The notes beneath the pieces were generated by a model. The model made no database searches, was not told the origin of the DNA, and saw only the letters and a program-made list of their open reading frames with translations. 64,000 bases of DNA, from contig CAMYID010000023.1 of the NCBI GenBank assembly GCA_947258435.1, positions 1-64,000 on the forward strand, read 5' to 3'. Both the position numbers and the translations under genes were made by a program. This DNA comes from an uncultured Alphaproteobacteria bacterium. Its GTDB lineage: Bacteria > Pseudomonadota > Alphaproteobacteria > UBA11222. This document shows, one piece after another, positions 47,671 to 58,872 of this stretch; position 1 is the stretch's first letter, and each line of letters starts with the position of its first letter.

Positions 47671-48873
47671 ATGGATAATCGCCCATACCCGCTTGAAGGG
47701 GTCACCGTCATCGACCTTGGGCAGGTCTATCAGGGACCTTACGCGACTTTCCTGATGGCCAAGGCCGGCGCGACCGTCATCAAGGTCGAACCGGTTGGCG
47801 GTGAACCATTGCGCGCGCGTGAGCAGGTTGGCGGCGGTGCGGTTCTGCCCATGGCGATGCTGAACACCAACAAGCGCGATATCACGCTCAACCTGAAATC
47901 CGAACGCGGGAAAGCGCTGCTGATCGCGCTTGTGAAGAAAGGCGATGTTCTGCTCGAGAACTACGCCCCCGGCGTGATGGAAAAGCTTGGCGTCGGTGCG
48001 GATGTCCTTCTCGCTGAAAACCCCCGGCTGATCTATGCCTCGGGCAGCGGTTTTGGCCTGTCGGGGCCCGATCGCGACAGTCTGGCCATGGACCTGACCG
48101 TGCAGGCCGTCTCGGGCATTATGAGCGTCACCGGTTTTCCCGACGGGCCACCGCTCAAGGCAGGGCCTGCTGTTGCTGACTTCCTGTCGGGCACGCATCT
48201 TTACGGTGCTGTCATGACCGCGCTTTTTGAGCGCGAACGCACAGGTAAAGGCCGCGTCGTCGAAGTCGCGATGCAGGAAACGATTTATCCCACCCTCGCC
48301 TCGAATCTGGGCATGTGGTACGGCTCGGGCGGCAAGCTGCCACCGCGCACCGGCAACCGCCATGGCGGACTGGCGATTGCACCTTACAATGTTTATCCGG
48401 CGAAAGACGGCCATATTGCCGTCATCTGCGTGACCGAGGGGCACTGGCAAAACCTGCTGAGTGCCATGGGACGCGAGGATCTGAAAGGCGATGAGCGGTT
48501 CGACAGCAATGCCGCACGGGTCCGCAATCTTGAGGAAACCGACCGTATCGTCAGTGAATGGGCTTCAGCCCTTCCCAAGGCGGAAGTGTTCGAGATCACC
48601 AAGAAGCACCGGATCCCCAGCGCGCCGGTGCGCGATCTGCTGGAGGTCGTCAACGACCCGCATATGCATGAGCGCGGCATGCTGCAATGGCTTGAACATC
48701 CCGATATGGGCCGTATTCCCGTACCCACAAGCCCGATCCGCTATCACGGATCACCGCAGATGAAAGCCCACCGTCATCCAGATCTCGGCGAACACAATGT
48801 CGAGGTTTATGGCGAACTGCTGGGCCTGAGCGAGAGCGAGGTCGCCGCCCTGAAGGATGACGGCACGATCTGA
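47671..48873 (+). CDS. CaiB/BaiF family CoA transferase
   Basis: LEGVTVIDLGQVYQGPYATFLMAKAGATVIKVEPVGGEP. Confidence 0.93.
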   Translation: MDNRPYPLEGVTVIDLGQVYQGPYATFLMAKAGATVIKVEPVGGEPLRAREQVGGGAVLPMAMLNTNKRDITLNLKSERGKALLIALVKKGDVLLENYAPGVMEKLGVGADVLLAENPRLIYASGSGFGLSGPDRDSLAMDLTVQAVSGIMSVTGFPDGPPLKAGPAVADFLSGTHLYGAVMTALFERERTGKGRVVEVAMQETIYPTLASNLGMWYGSGGKLPPRTGNRHGGLAIAPYNVYPAKDGHIAVICVTEGHWQNLLSAMGREDLKGDERFDSNAARVRNLEETDRIVSEWASALPKAEVFEITKKHRIPSAPVRDLLEVVNDPHMHERGMLQWLEHPDMGRIPVPTSPIRYHGSPQMKAHRHPDLGEHNVEVYGELLGLSESEVAALKDDGTI

Positions 48874-48952
48874 TTGCCGCATACTCCGGGCTGTTGCGTT
48901 TCAACGATTCTGGAGTGAGACGCGACAGTATGTGGTTTTGCGGAATTAGAGG

Positions 48953-50404
48953 GTGATCGTGGCCGACGCAACGGATGCCGCCGACAATCTGAGTGAATTC
49001 AGCGTTAGTGAACTTTCAGCCGCGCTCAAGCGGTCGGTTGAAGACCGGTTCGGTCATGTCCGCCTGCGGGCGGAAATTTCCGGCTTCAAGCGCGCGGCCT
49101 CGGGCCATTGCTATTTGTCGCTGAAAGACGACCGCGCCGTCATCGACGGCGTGATGTGGAAGGGGATCGCTGCCGGACTGCGCTTTCTGCCCGAAGACGG
49201 GATGGAAGTCATCTGTACCGGCAAGGTGACAACCTATCCCGCTCGCTCGAAATACCAGATCGTGATCGATCATATGGCGCCCGCCGGAATCGGTGCATTG
49301 CTTGCCCAGCTTGAGGAACGACGCAAGCAACTTGCCGCCGAGGGGCTGTTTGCCCCTGAGCGCAAACGCGCCCTGCCCTATCTGCCCGATGTGATCGGCA
49401 TCGTGACCTCCCCTACCGGGGCGGTGATCCGCGATATTCTGCACCGGCTTGATGACCGGTTCCCGCGGCAGGTTCTGCTATGGCCAGTGCTTGTGCAGGG
49501 TGAACAGGCGGCCAGTCAAATCACTGCCGCCATCAACGGCTTCAATGCACTACCACCGGGCGGCGACATTCCACGCCCTGACCTGCTGATCGTCGCGCGC
49601 GGTGGCGGCAGTATCGAAGATCTGTGGGCTTTTAATGAAGAAGCCGTGGTCCGCGCGGCGGCGGCGAGCGGAATTCCGCTGATTTCCGCAGTTGGCCACG
49701 AAACCGATACGACACTGATCGATTATGCATCTGACCGGCGCGCCCCGACACCGACAGCGGCAGCGGAAATCGCCGTTCCGGTCCGGCGCGAATTGCAGAC
49801 GCAGCTTCTCGATCTCGAACGGCGGCGGCTGGGTGCGCTTGGCCGCAACCTTGAGGAACGGCGCGCACGGCTTGTCAGCGCGGCGCGCGGGTTACCACGG
49901 CTTGGCGAAATTCTGGGCCTGCCACGCCAGCGGCTTGATGCGGTGGGCGATCGGTTGCCGCGCGCGCTGATGGTCAATATCCGGCATGGCGATGCCCGTC
50001 TGTCCAGACTTACGCCGCGCATCCGTCCAGACATGATCAGGGAGCGGGTGGCGCTGCGGCGGCGCGATGTGGATGAATGGTCTCGCCGCCTGGCAGAAGC
50101 GCAGAGCCGCCGTTTGATAACGGAGCGGCAGAATCTTACAGGTCTTGGCAAACTGCTCGGCTCGCTCAGCTATCGCGGAGTGCTCGCGCGGGGATTTGCT
50201 GTTATCCGCGATGCCGATAGCAAACCGCTGCATCGGGCAGCCGACGCGCACCCCTCCATGCCTGTTTCTATCGAGTTTCAGGACGGTCGCAAGACAGCGG
50301 TGATCGAACCGGGAAACACCGCAACAGCAAGCACGAAACCATCCAGAGCACAGGACAGGTCGAATGCGGCGGCGAAAAAGAACCCGCAAGGTGAGCTGTT
50401 TTGA
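48953..50404 (+). CDS. xseA: Exodeoxyribonuclease VII large subunit
   Basis: [94 protein letters not shown]. Confidence 0.95.
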   Translation: MIVADATDAADNLSEFSVSELSAALKRSVEDRFGHVRLRAEISGFKRAASGHCYLSLKDDRAVIDGVMWKGIAAGLRFLPEDGMEVICTGKVTTYPARSKYQIVIDHMAPAGIGALLAQLEERRKQLAAEGLFAPERKRALPYLPDVIGIVTSPTGAVIRDILHRLDDRFPRQVLLWPVLVQGEQAASQITAAINGFNALPPGGDIPRPDLLIVARGGGSIEDLWAFNEEAVVRAAAASGIPLISAVGHETDTTLIDYASDRRAPTPTAAAEIAVPVRRELQTQLLDLERRRLGALGRNLEERRARLVSAARGLPRLGEILGLPRQRLDAVGDRLPRALMVNIRHGDARLSRLTPRIRPDMIRERVALRRRDVDEWSRRLAEAQSRRLITERQNLTGLGKLLGSLSYRGVLARGFAVIRDADSKPLHRAADAHPSMPVSIEFQDGRKTAVIEPGNTATASTKPSRAQDRSNAAAKKNPQGELF

Positions 50405-50504
50405 TGCTGCGTTATTTTCACGCTGCCCGGTTTCCCCTATCATGCGGCCCGATATCGCCCCATATGATAATTTGTTTTGCGTTCAACCTTCAAAGTAGCT
50501 CTGA

Positions 50505-50714
50505 ATGACGTCAGCCCCCAAAAAGGCCGCAGTCTTGCACTATGGCCTTGCCGATTACCAAATCCTGTCGCCCGGCGGCTTTGTAAATTGCGCGGTTACC
50601 GGAAAAGCCATCGCGCTTGAGGATCTGCGCTACTGGAATGCGGAAAGGCAGGAGGCTTATATCGATGCGGCTACCTCCGCACAACGCGAACGGGAACTTG
50701 CGACGAAATCCTGA
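50505..50714 (+). CDS. DUF2093 domain-containing protein
   Basis: VLHYGLADYQILSPGGFVNCAVTGKAIALEDLRYWNAERQEAY. Confidence 0.85.
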   Translation: MTSAPKKAAVLHYGLADYQILSPGGFVNCAVTGKAIALEDLRYWNAERQEAYIDAATSAQRERELATKS

Positions 50715-50715
50715 C

Positions 50716-51564
50716 ATGCGACACCACAGCCTGACTGTTGTCCTGTTTCTCCTGACCCTTTCGGTTGCCGCGCTTTGGGCGATGGCGCAACCATCCGCGG
50801 CGGTCGAGTTGACGATTGAAGATGAGCCGGTTCAGGGCGGGCTTGTGGCGGCACGCACAAACCCCGGTGCAATCGTGCATCTTGACGAACGGCCACTCAA
50901 ACTTGATGCGGATGGACGCTTTGTTTTCGGGTTTGGCCGTGATGCACCGGCGGATGCTCTGCTTGTTATTCAGCATCAGGATCAACGTATCGAGCGCCCG
51001 CTGACCATCAGACAGCGCGAATATCAGATACAGCGCATCGACGGCCTGCCCGCGAAGATGGTCAGCCCCGACCAAAAGGCACTTGAACGTATTCGGCGCG
51101 AAAACAGGAAAATTGCGCAAGTGCGCGCACGCTATACCGAAAACGACGGCTTTCGGGAAGGCTTTATCGGGCCCGCACAGGGAACAGTCACCGGCGTCTA
51201 TGGCAGTCAGCGTATCCTGAACGGGCAGCCCCGGCGGCCGCATTTCGGCATCGATATTGCGGCGCCGAGCGGCACTGCGGTCATCGCCCCGGCGGCCGGC
51301 ATAGTCGCACTTGCTGAACCTGATCTGTATTTCACCGGCGGCACCCTGATGATCGATCATGGACGGGGAGTTACCAGTGTCTTTTCGCATCTTTCCGCGC
51401 TGAGCGTGCGCGAAGGCGATATCGTCGGCCAGGGCGAGAAAATCGGTGAGGTTGGCTCGACCGGTCGCTCGACAGGTCCGCATCTTGATTGGCGGGTGAA
51501 CTGGTTTGAGGTCAGGTTGGATCCAGCCCTGCTGCTGTCTGACGCGGTGCTGCAACCCCCTTGA
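50716..51564 (+). CDS. M23 family metallopeptidase
   Basis: RRPHFGIDIAAPSGTAVIAPAAGIV...GGTLMIDHGRGVTSVFSHLS...STGRSTGPHLDWRV. Confidence 0.92.
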   Translation: MRHHSLTVVLFLLTLSVAALWAMAQPSAAVELTIEDEPVQGGLVAARTNPGAIVHLDERPLKLDADGRFVFGFGRDAPADALLVIQHQDQRIERPLTIRQREYQIQRIDGLPAKMVSPDQKALERIRRENRKIAQVRARYTENDGFREGFIGPAQGTVTGVYGSQRILNGQPRRPHFGIDIAAPSGTAVIAPAAGIVALAEPDLYFTGGTLMIDHGRGVTSVFSHLSALSVREGDIVGQGEKIGEVGSTGRSTGPHLDWRVNWFEVRLDPALLLSDAVLQPP

Positions 51565-51567
51565 TGA

Positions 51568-52455
51568 TCACGACTCCGGCCAACGTCGGTGCAGCCACAG
51601 CCACTGTTCGGGATAGCGGCGGATAAATGCTTCAAGCTGTCCATTATATGCTGCGACCGCAGCAAGAATATCGGCGTCGCGGTCATCGCTGTGTGCGACA
51701 CGAACCGGTTCGCCCAGAACGATTTCAAAATGCGCCCCCCCGACACGACGCATCATCGCGGGCAGGATCGGGTAGTTGAACCGCCGCGCAAGCTGGGCCG
51801 GCGCGGGCGGGCACATCGCCATCCGGCCCATAAATGGCGCGGCTATCCCGTCATTCATTTTCTGATCGACAAGCATGGCGGCGCTGTTACCCTGCCGCAG
51901 CCATCCGACAAGCTCACGTGCGCCTGCCGCTCCTTTCGGCGCCAGGTGTGGCGTTACATGGCGGGCGCGCAATGCCGCGATCATCGCATCAACCAGCACA
52001 TTGTTTGCGGCACGATAGACCGCCATAACCTGGACCCCCAAGCGCGTTGCGGCAATCGTTTGCAGCTCCCAATTGCCCAGATGTCCACCGACAAAGATCA
52101 CGCCCTGCCCCTCCGCCAGCAGTGTCTCAAGCCGTGCCCTGTTCCGGACAGTCATACGCCCGCCCTCGCGATAGGGGTCGAACTTGTCCAGATGTGCATA
52201 TTCCGCAGCCGTCCGCCCCAGATTTTCCCACATACCGCGAACGATCCATTCGGCCTGTTCATTCGCGATGCCGGGAAATATCAAATCAAGATTGCTGCGC
52301 GCGCGTTTACTCACCCCAAGTTTTGGGCCGACAAAGCGCGCAATCGCGCCCCCCATTGCCGACGCACGATCAGGGCCAAGCAAACGGAAAAGTGCAAGTA
52401 ACAGGCGAAGGGCGACGGCCTCAATCCGCCATTTCAGAGGTATCTGGCTCGTCAT
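51568..52455 (-). CDS. LpxL/HtrB-like lysophospholipid (lauroyl) acyltransferase
   Basis: VIFVGGHLGNWELQTIAA; LVDQKMNDGIAAPFMGR. Confidence 0.88.
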   Translation of the reverse strand: MTSQIPLKWRIEAVALRLLLALFRLLGPDRASAMGGAIARFVGPKLGVSKRARSNLDLIFPGIANEQAEWIVRGMWENLGRTAAEYAHLDKFDPYREGGRMTVRNRARLETLLAEGQGVIFVGGHLGNWELQTIAATRLGVQVMAVYRAANNVLVDAMIAALRARHVTPHLAPKGAAGARELVGWLRQGNSAAMLVDQKMNDGIAAPFMGRMAMCPPAPAQLARRFNYPILPAMMRRVGGAHFEIVLGEPVRVAHSDDRDADILAAVAAYNGQLEAFIRRYPEQWLWLHRRWPES

Positions 52456-53459
52456 GTAGGGTTTGTCTTCCTGTCTGCCGTCTTTTCATGCAGAAGCTGC
52501 ATGAACCCGGCCATATCGGCAAACCGCATTTCAAGCGGCACGACCCGGACTTGCCCGCGAAACCCCTCTGGTAGCCGCACATAGTCTTTCGCGGTTGTGA
52601 CAAGTTGTGCACCCTTCACCGCTGCATCGGCGGTCAATTGCCGGCAATCCGCTATTCTGTAGGGATGATGATCGGCGAATGCGCGCGCGCCCGCAAGATC
52701 GGCATTCAGATCGCGCAGCATATCGAAAAACTGTTGTGGATGGCCAAGCCCGCAGAATGCATAAAGCCGCTGTCCCTGCAGATCCTCAGCTTTTCCTGCC
52801 GGCTGCCGCGAGACTTTGAACTGGGGCAATGCCGTATCGAATGATACCATGGGGTATGCTTCATGCACGTCGACCAGCAGCACTGCATCAGCCCGCCGCA
52901 CCCCAACCGCCTGCGGTTCGCGCAACGGCCCGGATGGGATCACCCAGCCATTTCCCGGCCCGCGCTTGCCATCCATCAGCATGACGGAAAAGTCTTTGAC
53001 CAAATGCGGGTTCTGCAATCCGTCATCCAGAACAAGAAGATCTGCTCCCGCGCCAATTGCCGCCTGAGCGCCCGCCACTCTGTCACGCGCGACCCATGTC
53101 GGCGCAGCATCCGCCAGCAGCAATGCCTCATCACCAACATCGAGACTAGAATGTTGCCCGGGCACGACCGCCACAGGTCCACGCAGCCGCCCGCCATACC
53201 CCCGGGTCAGAATATGGACCTGTTTCCCTTGCGCCCGCAATTGTTTGGCAAGTGCAATGGCAATCGGGGTTTTGCCGCTCCCGCCAACCACCAGATTGCC
53301 GATGCAGATCACCGGGACAGAAACCTTCTTTGGCGCGACAAAAAAATGCCGCAACCAACCGGCCGCGATATACAGCATTGCAAGCGGCGACAAGAGCCAC
53401 GGCAAGATCCTGCCCCGGACGCCCGGCTTTCGGGCATACCAGAATTCAGGAGCGCGCAT
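52452..53459 (-). CDS. lpxK: Tetraacyldisaccharide 4'-kinase
   Basis: VICIGNLVVGGSGKTPIAIALAKQL; HILTRGYGGRL; LVLDDGLQNPHL. Confidence 0.93.
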   Translation of the reverse strand: MRAPEFWYARKPGVRGRILPWLLSPLAMLYIAAGWLRHFFVAPKKVSVPVICIGNLVVGGSGKTPIAIALAKQLRAQGKQVHILTRGYGGRLRGPVAVVPGQHSSLDVGDEALLLADAAPTWVARDRVAGAQAAIGAGADLLVLDDGLQNPHLVKDFSVMLMDGKRGPGNGWVIPSGPLREPQAVGVRRADAVLLVDVHEAYPMVSFDTALPQFKVSRQPAGKAEDLQGQRLYAFCGLGHPQQFFDMLRDLNADLAGARAFADHHPYRIADCRQLTADAAVKGAQLVTTAKDYVRLPEGFRGQVRVVPLEMRFADMAGFMQLLHEKTADRKTNPT

Positions 53460-54727
53460 CACAACCCCCGCACCAGCAATGGCTGCAATGCGGCGCAAAC
53501 CTGATCCAGCACCCCCTCCCCCGCAGCTTCTGCATAACTTTGCGCAGCCGCCCCCATCGCTGCCGCATCATCACCGCGCAACAGATCGGCAAGCGCCCCC
53601 TCCAGCGCCGCCCAGTCGGCCACCTTCCGGGCACCGCCACATTGCGCCAAAGCAGGATAAATCACCGCGAAATTGTCGATATGAGGACCATGCAGGATCG
53701 CACGGGACAAACGCGCCGGTTCAAGCGGGTTTTGGCCGCCATGCGGAACCAGGCTGCCCCCTATGAAACAAATTTGGCTCAACCGGTAGAAAAGCCCCAT
53801 CTGTCCCATCGTATCGCCAAGAAAAATCGCGGTATCAGGGCCGGGTGTTTGCCCGGCGCTGTATCGCGCAACGGATAGTTCCGCACCAGCCGCCATTGCC
53901 GCGATCTCATCCCCCCGGGCGGCATGTCGCGGCACGATAATCGTAATCAGATCGGGAAAGCTTTGCCGTAAACCGAGATGCAGCTTGACCGCGCCTTCTT
54001 CCTCCCCGGCATGGGTGCTGGCAGCAAGCCAGACAGGACGCGACTGAATGGTATTCAAGAGCGGCTGCAGTGTTTGCGCGTCGGCCGGCAAGGTTTCGGC
54101 GGCCAGCTTGAGATCAGCAACATGTTCCGATTGCGGAATATCAAGCACGGCAAGATAGTCGGCTATCTGACGATCACGCGGCACAATCACCGAAAACCCG
54201 GACATAAGCGCGCGGAAGGTCTTCGAAAAGCGTTGCCAGCGCCGGTACGATCGCGGTGAAATGCGCGCATTGACAAGCGCCATGGGTATGCGGCGCGCAG
54301 CAGTTATCCGCATCAGGTTGGGCCAGAATTCAGATTCGACCCAGATCGCCGCATCCGGCCGCCAATGATCGAGAAAACGCCCGACCGTATGGGGAAGATC
54401 CACGGGCACATAATGATGTATTGCCCGTGCCGGCAGCCGCCCTGCCAGGATTTGCGCGGAGGTAACGGTTCCGCTCGTAATCAGTATATGTCGTTGCGCC
54501 TCATCCTGCAGCAAGCGGCTGATCAGTGGCAGGACCGACAGGCATTCCCCCACACTTGCCGCATGCAGCCATATAAGCTGCCCATCGGGTCGCGTATGCC
54601 GCGAATATCCTAACCGTTCCGGAAGCCGGTGCGGATCCTCCTTACCGTGGCGCCCGCGCCATCGCAGAAAGAGATAAACGAAAGGCACAGCGATCCAGGT
54701 CGCCCAGCTATAAGCCCGCAAGGTCAT
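53459..54727 (-). CDS. waaA: 3-deoxy-D-manno-octulosonic acid transferase
   Basis: IWLHAASVGECLSVLPLI; WPDAAIWVESEFWPNLM; GGSLVPHGGQNPLEPARL. Confidence 0.93.
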   Translation of the reverse strand: MTLRAYSWATWIAVPFVYLFLRWRGRHGKEDPHRLPERLGYSRHTRPDGQLIWLHAASVGECLSVLPLISRLLQDEAQRHILITSGTVTSAQILAGRLPARAIHHYVPVDLPHTVGRFLDHWRPDAAIWVESEFWPNLMRITAARRIPMALVNARISPRSYRRWQRFSKTFRALMSGFSVIVPRDRQIADYLAVLDIPQSEHVADLKLAAETLPADAQTLQPLLNTIQSRPVWLAASTHAGEEEGAVKLHLGLRQSFPDLITIIVPRHAARGDEIAAMAAGAELSVARYSAGQTPGPDTAIFLGDTMGQMGLFYRLSQICFIGGSLVPHGGQNPLEPARLSRAILHGPHIDNFAVIYPALAQCGGARKVADWAALEGALADLLRGDDAAAMGAAAQSYAEAAGEGVLDQVCAALQPLLVRGL

Positions 54728-55491
54728 GATGCTGTATCGACCGGGGTCGTCTCGACCGTCGGTCCCGATGCCGGCGCCGGCGCCGGCGGGATGGGCGGCA
54801 ACCCAGCAAGTTTATCGGCAGCTTCACTTACACGATTCAGTGCTGCCTCAATTTGCTTCAGACTAAGGGCCAATTGTCCGGCATCGAGTTTACGCGCAAC
54901 ATGGATCGGCTGCCCCCAGACAAAAAAGCCCGAGGAAAAAGGCAAGCAGAACAGGAACCTGTCCCAACTACCCAAAATCCGGCATCTGCTTGTTGCCGCC
55001 GCAACCGGAATGATCGGCACACCCGACAGACGGGCGAGCGAGACAATCCCCTCGCTTGCGCGCATTCGCGGCCCGCGCGGCCCGTCAGGGGTTATACCGA
55101 CATAATCGCCGGAGGACAGCGCCTTAAGCATGGCGCGCATGGCGCCAGCGCCCCCCTTGTCCTTATCTTTGCCCTCCCGCGCGGCGGATCCTCGAATAGC
55201 GCCCAGACCGAAATGACCAATCGTATTGGCAATCAGCTCCCCGTCGCGATGAAATGAAATCAGCATTTTCATCTGTTTGTCGCGCGGCCAGCATTTCGGC
55301 ATCATCAGCAAGCGCCCGTGCCAGAACGCCAGAATAAACGGCCTGCCTGTCTGCCAATAACGTTGTGCAGCGTCATCGCCAGTCGTTTGCCAACGGCTGG
55401 TGGCCCAGACAAGGCGGATATATTGTGCCGCACACCAGCAGGCCAGGCGACGCAGCCAGTCTGACTTCACAAATTTCCGGATCGGATTCAT
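54724..55491 (-). CDS. DUF374 lysophospholipid acyltransferase family protein
   Basis: FILAFWHGRLLMMPKCW; ISFHRDGELIANTIGHFG; GITPDGPRGPRM. Confidence 0.9.
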   Translation of the reverse strand: MNPIRKFVKSDWLRRLACWCAAQYIRLVWATSRWQTTGDDAAQRYWQTGRPFILAFWHGRLLMMPKCWPRDKQMKMLISFHRDGELIANTIGHFGLGAIRGSAAREGKDKDKGGAGAMRAMLKALSSGDYVGITPDGPRGPRMRASEGIVSLARLSGVPIIPVAAATSRCRILGSWDRFLFCLPFSSGFFVWGQPIHVARKLDAGQLALSLKQIEAALNRVSEAADKLAGLPPIPPAPAPASGPTVETTPVDTAS

Positions 55492-55509
55492 GTGACAAAC
55501 AGACCCGCG

Positions 55510-57402
55510 CTAATGCATCGTCACAGGCTGGGCGGGTGAATCCGCAACATTGGCGGCCTGGTCGCCCATATCAAACTGCGTGCGGCAGAGGCGGGCATAG
55601 ATCCCGTTTTGTGCCAGCAATTGGGTATGTGTGCCCGTTTCAACAATCTGCCCGTCGGCCATGACATGTATCCTGTCGGCATTCATGACAGTCGACAGCC
55701 TGTGGGCAATCACAAGCGCGGTCCGCCCGCGCAGTAATTTATCAAGCGCCGCCTGCACCAGCCGTTCGGATTCGGTATCGAGCGCCGATGTCGCTTCGTC
55801 AAGCAGCAAGATCGGCGCGTCTTTCAGCATCGCCCGCGCAATGGCAATCCGCTGCCTTTGCCCCCCCGATAGCTTCAAGCCCGATTCCCCGACCACCGTG
55901 TCATAGCCGCCAGGCAGCTGGCTGATAAAATTATGCGCATCCGCGGCGCGGGCCGCCTGCTCGATCTCTGTGTCGGTTGCGTCTTTCCGGCCGTAAGCGA
56001 TATTTGCCCGGATCGTGTCGTCGAACAGAAACTGCTCCTGTGTGACAACAGCCATCCCCGCACGCAGGGATTGAAGCGTATAGTTCCTGACATCCTGACC
56101 GTCAATTTCGACAGCGCCTTGGGTTACATCATAAAAACGTGGAATGAGGTTCAGAATTGTGCTTTTGCCCGCACCGCTTGGTCCGACAAGCGCGACAGTT
56201 TCGCCCGCCGCCACGTCGAAATCGATTTGCCGTAAAGTCGGCACACCGCCGCCGTAAGAAAAACTGACATCGCGAAAACCAATACGACCATCGCGGATCT
56301 GTCGTGGCTTCGCCCGGGCTTCATCCTTCACTTCCGGCGCGATATCAAGCACCGCGAAACTGCGCGCGGCGGCCGCCAACCCTTCCTGCAGGGCAGTACT
56401 GAGCGTTGCAAGGCTCTTCAGCGGCTGATAGGCAAGCATCATCGCACCAAGAAATGCGACAAAGTGATTCAGTTCCATTTCACCGCTGATCGCGCGTGCG
56501 CCCGCATAGTAAATTGCCGCTGCTATCGCAATTCCGGTCAACGCCTCTGTAATCGGCGACGCGGCAGAACGTGCCCGCACACCGCGCATAATATGTTCAA
56601 GCCGCAGATTGATCGAGCGCGAGACACGGCTGATCTCGTGATCTTCCTGCCCATAGGCACGCACCACCCGCACACCTTCCAGTGCCTCTGCAAGCATTGT
56701 GGAAAGATTGCCCGTTTCCTCCATCCCGTGGGTAACGGATTTACGCATCCTGCGAGCAAGCTGACGCACGAAAACCGCCACCGCCGGCAGAACGAATATC
56801 GCAATGAATGTCAGCAGAACATCCTGGTAAAACATCACGCCGATCAGGAAAAGCAGCGTCAGGAAATCCTTTGCGATCCCGGTAATTGCCCGGCTGACCG
56901 CCTCACGCATCAACACCGCATCATTCAGAAAATGGGCAATAAGCTTGCCGCTGTGATTTTCGCGCAACCAGGCAACATCGGCATGCATCAGGTGATCGAA
57001 CATCCGGATCTGCGTATCGGCAACGATACGTTGCCCGACATAGTTCATCACGATATTCTGTCCGAATGAGGCCAGCGCCTTGATAACCATGACCAGAAAC
57101 ACAGCCCCCGGGATCAGCTTGAGCATCCCGGCATCTTTTTCCAGAAACAGATATTTGATCGCAGGGTCCAGCAGTTGTGCAGTTGCGGCCGTGGTTGCCG
57201 CGACAATTGCCATCAGGACAGCAGCAATAATCAATCGCCCCGCATGCGGTCGCAGATGATCGGCGATCAGCCGCCGCACAAGGGCATAGGTCGTATAGGT
57301 GTCCTGCCCCCTCATCGCCTCGGACATAGAGGCAGCGATCGCGTCTGCATCCCCTTTACGTTCCGGACTGTCAGAAATTGTCGTCACCTTAGGAATCGTC
57401 AC
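55510..57402 (-). CDS. msbA: MsbA-like ABC transporter ATP-binding/permease protein
   Basis: Six-TM domain; VGPSGAGKSTILNLIPRFYD; LSGGQRQRIAIARAMLKDAPILLLDEATSALD. Confidence 0.88.
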   Translation of the reverse strand: MTIPKVTTISDSPERKGDADAIAASMSEAMRGQDTYTTYALVRRLIADHLRPHAGRLIIAAVLMAIVAATTAATAQLLDPAIKYLFLEKDAGMLKLIPGAVFLVMVIKALASFGQNIVMNYVGQRIVADTQIRMFDHLMHADVAWLRENHSGKLIAHFLNDAVLMREAVSRAITGIAKDFLTLLFLIGVMFYQDVLLTFIAIFVLPAVAVFVRQLARRMRKSVTHGMEETGNLSTMLAEALEGVRVVRAYGQEDHEISRVSRSINLRLEHIMRGVRARSAASPITEALTGIAIAAAIYYAGARAISGEMELNHFVAFLGAMMLAYQPLKSLATLSTALQEGLAAAARSFAVLDIAPEVKDEARAKPRQIRDGRIGFRDVSFSYGGGVPTLRQIDFDVAAGETVALVGPSGAGKSTILNLIPRFYDVTQGAVEIDGQDVRNYTLQSLRAGMAVVTQEQFLFDDTIRANIAYGRKDATDTEIEQAARAADAHNFISQLPGGYDTVVGESGLKLSGGQRQRIAIARAMLKDAPILLLDEATSALDTESERLVQAALDKLLRGRTALVIAHRLSTVMNADRIHVMADGQIVETGTHTQLLAQNGIYARLCRTQFDMGDQAANVADSPAQPVTMH

Positions 57403-57528
57403 CAGTTTCGGGCGGAATAACCCTGTCGTTACTTCCCTATAGCAGCACTAAAGCCCGCAAGCATTTTTCACAACAGCTGATCGCGGCACTATACAGCCTG
57501 GTGGATGACCGCCGAGACGCAGCGCAAA

Positions 57529-58872
57529 TTACAATGGCAACCAGAGCCGTGCTTTCAGACCGCCCAGAACAGCACTTCTGCTCAGCACGATATCACCGCC
57601 ATGGGAACGCGCCACATCCCGCGCGATTGCAAGGCCCAGCCCCACCCCCGGCCGGTCCTGATTCCGGCTTTCATCAAGCCGGTGAAAGGGGCGAAACGCT
57701 TCCTCAAAATACTCCTCTGCCAAGCCGGGTCCATCATCCTCTACCGTCACCTCGATCAGCACATCGCGGCGCTCGGCTCTGATCCGAACATTTCTGCCGA
57801 AACTACAGGCATTTTCAACCAGATTGACGATGCAGCGTTTCAGGGCAACGCGCCGAACCTCCAATCGCAGCCCCTCAGTGACCGATATATCGATTTTCGC
57901 GCCATGGCGCAGCGCTTCTGTTCTGATTTCCTCAAGCAGCTGCGCGATATCCACATCCGTCACCGCCTCCGACTGCTGCCCCCGCGCGAAAGCCAGATAG
58001 CCTTCGAGCATACGCTCCATCTCTGTCAGGTCTGCGGCGAAATCCTCTTTCTCTTCCGAGGGCGGCAGCATCGCCAATTGCAGCTTCATCCGGGTGATCG
58101 GTGTTCTGAGATCATGACTGACACCCGCCAGCATTGCCGTACGTTGCTGTATCTGCCGCTGTATCCGGTCCCGCATTTCGATGAAGGCCGTTGATGCCCG
58201 CCGCACCTCTTCGGCCCCCGCAGGCTTGAAATTGGGAAACTGCCGCCCCTTACCGAATCCTTCCGCAGCCTCGGCCAACGCGGCGATCGGACGAATCTGG
58301 TTACGCAGGAAAACCGTTGCGATAGCCAGCAGTACAAGCGATGAACCGATCATCCACAGAATAAAGATATGCGCGGTTTCCGAGGTAATCCGGTTGCGCG
58401 GCGCCAGCACCCGCAATACGCCGTCGGACAGCTGAACCCGGATATCCACATAGTCCTCATAAGTCACCGCATCGAACCAGAATGGCTGCGGGATACGTTT
58501 GGCAAGTTCACGCGCAAGCGTTGCCTCTGGCATCGAAAATGGCGTCTTGGGCCCCTCATCTGGCAGCTTTTCATCGTTCAGGAATGCAAGCTCAAGATGG
58601 ATCGTGCGGGCTGCACGGTTGGCCACCGAATCAAACGTCACGCCCGCGGGCAGGGTTTGCCATGTCTCAACCAGCAGTGAAATCTCGCTGGCAACCGCGC
58701 GGGCCAGCCTGCGATTGACCCGATCCCAATGGCGTTCGAAAAAAATATAAGCGATCACCGCCTGCATCAGGACAATCGGCGCGATTACAATGATCAGTGA
58801 GCGTCCGAAGAGCCGTTTGGGCAGGATCGATTTAACCTGGAATTCGGCGATTTTCTGTCTTAATCGGGCCAC
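57529..58872 (-). CDS. Sensor histidine kinase (EnvZ-like)
   Basis: HAMP region; AGVSHDLRTPITRMKLQLAML H-box; GLGLAIARDVARSHGG. Confidence 0.9.
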   Translation of the reverse strand: MARLRQKIAEFQVKSILPKRLFGRSLIIVIAPIVLMQAVIAYIFFERHWDRVNRRLARAVASEISLLVETWQTLPAGVTFDSVANRAARTIHLELAFLNDEKLPDEGPKTPFSMPEATLARELAKRIPQPFWFDAVTYEDYVDIRVQLSDGVLRVLAPRNRITSETAHIFILWMIGSSLVLLAIATVFLRNQIRPIAALAEAAEGFGKGRQFPNFKPAGAEEVRRASTAFIEMRDRIQRQIQQRTAMLAGVSHDLRTPITRMKLQLAMLPPSEEKEDFAADLTEMERMLEGYLAFARGQQSEAVTDVDIAQLLEEIRTEALRHGAKIDISVTEGLRLEVRRVALKRCIVNLVENACSFGRNVRIRAERRDVLIEVTVEDDGPGLAEEYFEEAFRPFHRLDESRNQDRPGVGLGLAIARDVARSHGGDIVLSRSAVLGGLKARLWLPL